In this document: positions 7,190-9,691 of the stretch, in pieces
How the letters are laid out: each line of letters begins with the position of its first letter
How positions within the stretch are numbered: position 1 is the stretch's first letter
Origin: Marinilabiliales bacterium
GTDB lineage: Bacteria; Bacteroidota; Bacteroidia; Bacteroidales; BM523
Assembly: GCA_002869425.1 (NCBI GenBank)
Contig: PKSZ01000140.1
Span: 1-9,691 of the forward strand
DNA: 9,691 nucleotides
Reading direction: 5' to 3'
Position numbers and translations under genes: made by a program
Notes under the pieces: generated by a model
The model's database searches: none
What the model saw: the letters and a program-made list of their open reading frames with translations, nothing else
What the model was told of the DNA's origin: nothing

Positions 7190-7845
7190 TGGATAAAATT
7201 AGGCTTATTATTGCAGATGATCATCAAATTGTAAGAGATGGTATAAAATCATTGCTTGAAAATGAGAAAGAAATTGAAATCATTGCAGAAGCAAGCAATG
7301 GTAATGAAGTGATACAACTTGTAAATGATCAAAATCCTGATATCGTTTTGCTTGATATTTCAATGCCCGGGTTATCCGGACTTGAAGTGGCGGAAGTTTT
7401 GCAAACTGAACATCCGGAATGTAAAACTTTGTTTCTTTCAATGTATATCAATGAAGAATATATCTTGGGAGCAATAAAATCAGGAGCAAAAGGTTATTTG
7501 CCCAAGAATACAACCAAATCAGAGCTCTTGGATGCCATTCATGCAATCATCAAAGGCAAAGAGTATTTCAGTGAAGATGTTTCTGCAATCATGCTGAAAA
7601 GCTACATGAAAAGGGTAAAGGAAGACGATGAACGAGAAAAACAGAATGTTCAGTTAACCAAACGCGAATCAGAAATTTTGAAACTTTTTGCAGAAGGCCT
7701 AACCAATAAAGAAATAGCAGATCAATTGTACATCAGCATCAGAACCGTTGAATCGCATAAAAATCATATTATGCAGAAACTTGAGTTCAAATCAACCGTT
7801 GAGTTGGTGAAATATGCAATCAAAAATCGTCTAATAGATTTATAA
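7189..7845 (+). CDS. NarL/FixJ family response regulator with LuxR-type HTH
   Basis: This 218-residue cytoplasmic transcription regulator is the likely partner of the kinase ending 38 nt upstream. The receiver domain (4-120) has the acidic pair D10/D11 in IIADDHQIVRDG, the phospho-acceptor D56 in IVLLDISMPGLSG, S84 in LFLSMY and K106 in GYLPKNTT. A charged linker (about 136-155, KRVKEDDEREKQ) joins it to a LuxR/GerE DNA-binding domain (156-212): LTKRESEILKLFAEGLTNKE, IADQLYIS, RTVESHKNHI. All conserved phosphorylation and helix-turn-helix positions are present, so it should be active. The ATG sits on the arm of an inverted repeat. Its target genes are unknown; the adjacent porin/ammonium transporter operon is a reasonable but untested candidate, as is autoregulation of its own operon. 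Confidence 0.95.
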   Translation: MDKIRLIIADDHQIVRDGIKSLLENEKEIEIIAEASNGNEVIQLVNDQNPDIVLLDISMPGLSGLEVAEVLQTEHPECKTLFLSMYINEEYILGAIKSGAKGYLPKNTTKSELLDAIHAIIKGKEYFSEDVSAIMLKSYMKRVKEDDEREKQNVQLTKRESEILKLFAEGLTNKEIADQLYISIRTVESHKNHIMQKLEFKSTVELVKYAIKNRLIDL

Positions 7846-7895
7846 TTCACTCTTCCGTAAAACACGTAATCGGTTCAGATAATTTCGGAATTAAA

Positions 7896-7905
7896 AATAC
7901 GTATT
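7896..7905 (+). promoter_or_regulatory. 10-bp palindrome AATACGTATT, possible operator
   Basis: This perfect palindrome lies between the response regulator and the porin gene, 41 nt before the proposed porin -7 box (31 nt from its end), a reasonable place for an activator. A second palindrome, TATCGATA, is at 7916-7923. In AT-rich DNA of this length a chance palindrome is not rare, so the regulatory role is a guess. Confidence 0.3.
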
Positions 7906-7913
7906 CTGTAGGA

Positions 7914-7944
7914 TTTATCGATATAGCATAACAGACTAATTTCG
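7914..7944 (+). promoter_or_regulatory. Possible Bacteroidota promoter for the porin-amt operon
   Basis: TTTA (7914-7917), a 19-nt spacer and TAATTTCG (7937-7944) fit the TTTG/TAnnTTTG promoter pattern with one mismatch in each box. Transcription would start near 7950, leaving a leader of about 20 nt before the ATG at 7971. I see no sigma-54 type GG/GC pair in the gap. Confidence 0.35.
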
Positions 7945-7970
7945 GTGCTGTAATAAAACAAACTGGAATT

Positions 7971-8786
7971 ATGAGAAAAGCTTTATCAATTTTACTAAGT
8001 GCGTTATTTATAATAACGCTTTTCAATGTACAATCAGTTGCACAGGAGGAAGAATCAGAATCGGGTGCATCTGTAAGTCTTGGAACAGATTTAATGAGTC
8101 GGTATGTATGGAGGGGAACTCAGTTCTCAACAGGACCAAGTATTCAACCTTGTATAGAATTTAGTACTGGCGGTCTGGCAATTGGAACATGGGGCGCGTT
8201 TTCCTATAATGGTTTCGATGGTGCTGAAGCAGATTTGTATATCTCTTACACATTTGTGAAGGATATGTTTACTGTAGCTGTTACGGATTATTTCTTCCCT
8301 GATGAAACAGGAACCATTGCCAATAATTATTTCGAATATGATGGCGATGAAACAGGTCATGTTTTTGAAGGTTCTCTTTCTTTTAATGGTACTGAAAACT
8401 TACCCTTAACTTTTCTATTTGCTGCAAATTTTTATGGAGCAGATGCTAAAGTTATTGAAGATAACCCTGATAGCGATGATTTTAACACAGCCGTGGGTAA
8501 CCAGATGTCTATGTATATGGAATTAGGTTATGGATTTGAAGTTAAAGATGTTGCATTGAATGTATTTGCAGGTTTTACACCTACAAAACCAAAATCAGCT
8601 AACGATGATACAGGTTATATCGGGGAAAGCGGTTTTTATGGAGACGATATGGGATTTGTAAATATTGGCGTAACAGGATCAAAAGATATTGAGATTACTG
8701 ACAAGTTCAGTATTCCTGTACAAGCTTCATTCATTACAAATCCAATGGCAGAGAATGTTTTTATCGTTTTTGGATTTAGTTTCTAA
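7971..8786 (+). CDS. TorF-like putative outer-membrane porin
   Basis: A signal peptide (residues 1-25, MRKALSILLSALFIITLF then SVAQ before EEESES) points to export. The mature part of about 246 residues has alternating aromatic/hydrophobic strands and ends in VFGFSF, the terminal phenylalanine recognised by the outer-membrane assembly machinery. LGTDLMSRYVWRGTQFS followed by PSIQPCIEFS resembles the N-terminal part of the TorF/Gcw_chp family of putative porins, whose members share the DLMSRYVWRG-type motif. It is notably acidic: I count about 37 Asp/Glu against 9 Lys/Arg in the mature part, clustered in probable loops (YDGDETG, EDNPDSDDF, YGDDMG). The amt gene follows after 29 nt, so they are probably co-transcribed. 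Inference: it admits ammonium or another small cation across the outer membrane for Amt. The family's true substrate is not established; a structural role is also possible. Confidence 0.8.
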   Translation: MRKALSILLSALFIITLFNVQSVAQEEESESGASVSLGTDLMSRYVWRGTQFSTGPSIQPCIEFSTGGLAIGTWGAFSYNGFDGAEADLYISYTFVKDMFTVAVTDYFFPDETGTIANNYFEYDGDETGHVFEGSLSFNGTENLPLTFLFAANFYGADAKVIEDNPDSDDFNTAVGNQMSMYMELGYGFEVKDVALNVFAGFTPTKPKSANDDTGYIGESGFYGDDMGFVNIGVTGSKDIEITDKFSIPVQASFITNPMAENVFIVFGFSF

Positions 8787-8815
8787 GTATTTATTATTAA
8801 CCAAAACAATACATT

Positions 8816-9691
8816 ATGTTTAATACAGGTTCAACAGCTTTTATGATTTTATGTACAAGCCTCGTGATGCTTATGACTCCGGGTTTGGCATTTTTCTATG
8901 GCGGATTGGCAAGCCGTCGGAACATCCTGGGAATTATGGTTCAAACCTTTGTTTCCCTGGGTATAACAACAATTATGTGGGTTACCATTGGTTACTCTCT
9001 GTGTTTTAGCGGAGGTGAAGGAGGTATTATTGGAAATCTCAATTTCGCATTCCTTAATGGTGTTGGATTTGATCAGGTTTTTAATCCTGATTCTGGACAG
9101 GAATACCCTACTTTTATTTTTGTTGCTTATCAGATGATGTTTGCAATCATTACCCCAGCTCTGATTACAGGTGCTTTTGTGAACAGGATTACTTTCAAGT
9201 CATACCTTATCTTCTTGGTATTCTGGCAATTATTTGTTTATTATCCTTTCGTTCATATGATTTGGGGCGGCGGAATCCTTGCAGAATGGGGTGTTAAAGA
9301 TTTTGCTGGAGGAATCGTTGTTCATGCTACAGCAGGTTTTGCAGCTTTGGCTTCTGTTATCTATGTTGGTAAACGTCGTGACCAGGCATCACCGCCTAAT
9401 AGTATTCCATTGGTAGCTATTGGTACTGGTTTACTTTGGTTTGGATGGTATGGTTTTAATGCTGGTAGCGAACTTGCAGTTGATGAGATTACTACACTGG
9501 CATTTCTAAATACTGACGTAGCTGCTTCTTTTGCTGCCATTACATGGTTGGTTATCGAGTGGTCTGTAGTTAAGAAACCAAAATTTGTAGGTTTACTTAC
9601 AGGTGCAGTGGCAGGTTTGGCAACCATAACTCCTGCTGCCGTATTCGTTCCATTATGGGCTGCTATGGTTATTGGTATAGCCGCAGGTGTT
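8816..9691 (+). CDS. amt: Ammonium transporter, Amt family (3' end outside window)
   Basis: The frame stays open to the last base (292 codons seen; the family has about 400 or more), so the C-terminal third is missing. Amt proteins are trimeric inner-membrane channels that conduct ammonium/ammonia. Visible hallmarks: LVMLMTPGLAFFYGGL (16-31), F109 in YQMMFAIITPALITGAF (the outer Phe-gate position, E. coli Phe107), W150 and G151-153 in HMIWGGG, D162 in KDFAGGIVVH, the first pore histidine H170 (E. coli His168), and LLWFGWYGFNAGS (206-218). Roughly seven membrane segments are covered; the second pore histidine and the PII-binding tail lie outside. ATG at 8816 is the first Met and begins directly at the first helix, with no separate signal peptide. 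It follows the porin gene by 29 nt with no terminator between. Such operons often continue with glnK (PII), which cannot be checked here. Confidence 0.95.
   Translation, partial: MFNTGSTAFMILCTSLVMLMTPGLAFFYGGLASRRNILGIMVQTFVSLGITTIMWVTIGYSLCFSGGEGGIIGNLNFAFLNGVGFDQVFNPDSGQEYPTFIFVAYQMMFAIITPALITGAFVNRITFKSYLIFLVFWQLFVYYPFVHMIWGGGILAEWGVKDFAGGIVVHATAGFAALASVIYVGKRRDQASPPNSIPLVAIGTGLLWFGWYGFNAGSELAVDEITTLAFLNTDVAASFAAITWLVIEWSVVKKPKFVGLLTGAVAGLATITPAAVFVPLWAAMVIGIAAGV

Larger units (their letters stand above)
7880..7945 (+). repeat. Direct repeat of TAATTTCGG upstream of the porin gene
   Basis: TAATTTCGG occurs at 7880-7888 and again at 7937-7945, 57 nt apart (start to start). Each is preceded by CAGA, with one extra C before the second copy. 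The repeats could be tandem promoter boxes or regulator half-sites; the second copy overlaps the proposed -7 box of the porin gene. Confidence 0.45.

Noticed and set aside
7846..7970. Sigma-54 promoter expected for an ammonium uptake operon
   Set aside because: I found no GG-N10-GC pair with proper flanks; the Bacteroidota-type boxes fit better.
9361..9627. 88-codon open frame antisense to amt
   Set aside because: It lies wholly within the conserved amt coding sequence and shows no family features.

Overview
The window is from an AT-rich genome of a Bacteroidota bacterium. The clearest sign is the first gene, which ends in a type IX secretion sorting domain. Very tight gene packing, weak or absent Shine-Dalgarno sites and promoter-like TAnnTTTG/TAnnTTCG boxes fit the same phylum. 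I would not name a genus.

Layout. Bases 1-1824 (+) hold the 3' part of a large secreted modular protein: the tail of an FG-GAP propeller, a linker domain, an Ig-like domain, FN3-like domains and the sorting domain. Convergent to it, with only 3 nt between stop codons, is a minus-strand cluster that reads mqnB (4308-3619), mqnD (3629-2790), hldD (2793-1828). mqnB and mqnD belong to the futalosine route to menaquinone; hldD makes the ADP-L-glycero-D-manno-heptose used in LPS core. All junctions overlap (11 nt, then ATGA). mqnD is broken by one in-frame TAA at codon 115, with perfect family similarity continuing in the same frame on both sides, and mqnB can only start at TTG.

Divergently, from 4383 (+), folE (GTP cyclohydrolase I) overlaps by one base with a 710-residue membrane sensor histidine kinase (Cache-like sensor, HAMP, PAS, HisKA_3, HATPase_c). 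A NarL/FixJ-type response regulator follows at 7189. After a 125-nt gap with palindromes and a promoter-like box come a very acidic TorF-like outer-membrane beta-barrel protein (7971-8786) and an Amt ammonium transporter (8816 to the window end, incomplete). The last two look like an outer- and inner-membrane pair for ammonium uptake; control by the adjacent two-component system is inference only.

No tRNA, rRNA, mobile element, CRISPR array or gene-free stretch over 300 nt was seen. I see no convincing undescribed system. The best leads are the nonsense codon in mqnD and the porin/Amt/two-component neighbourhood.
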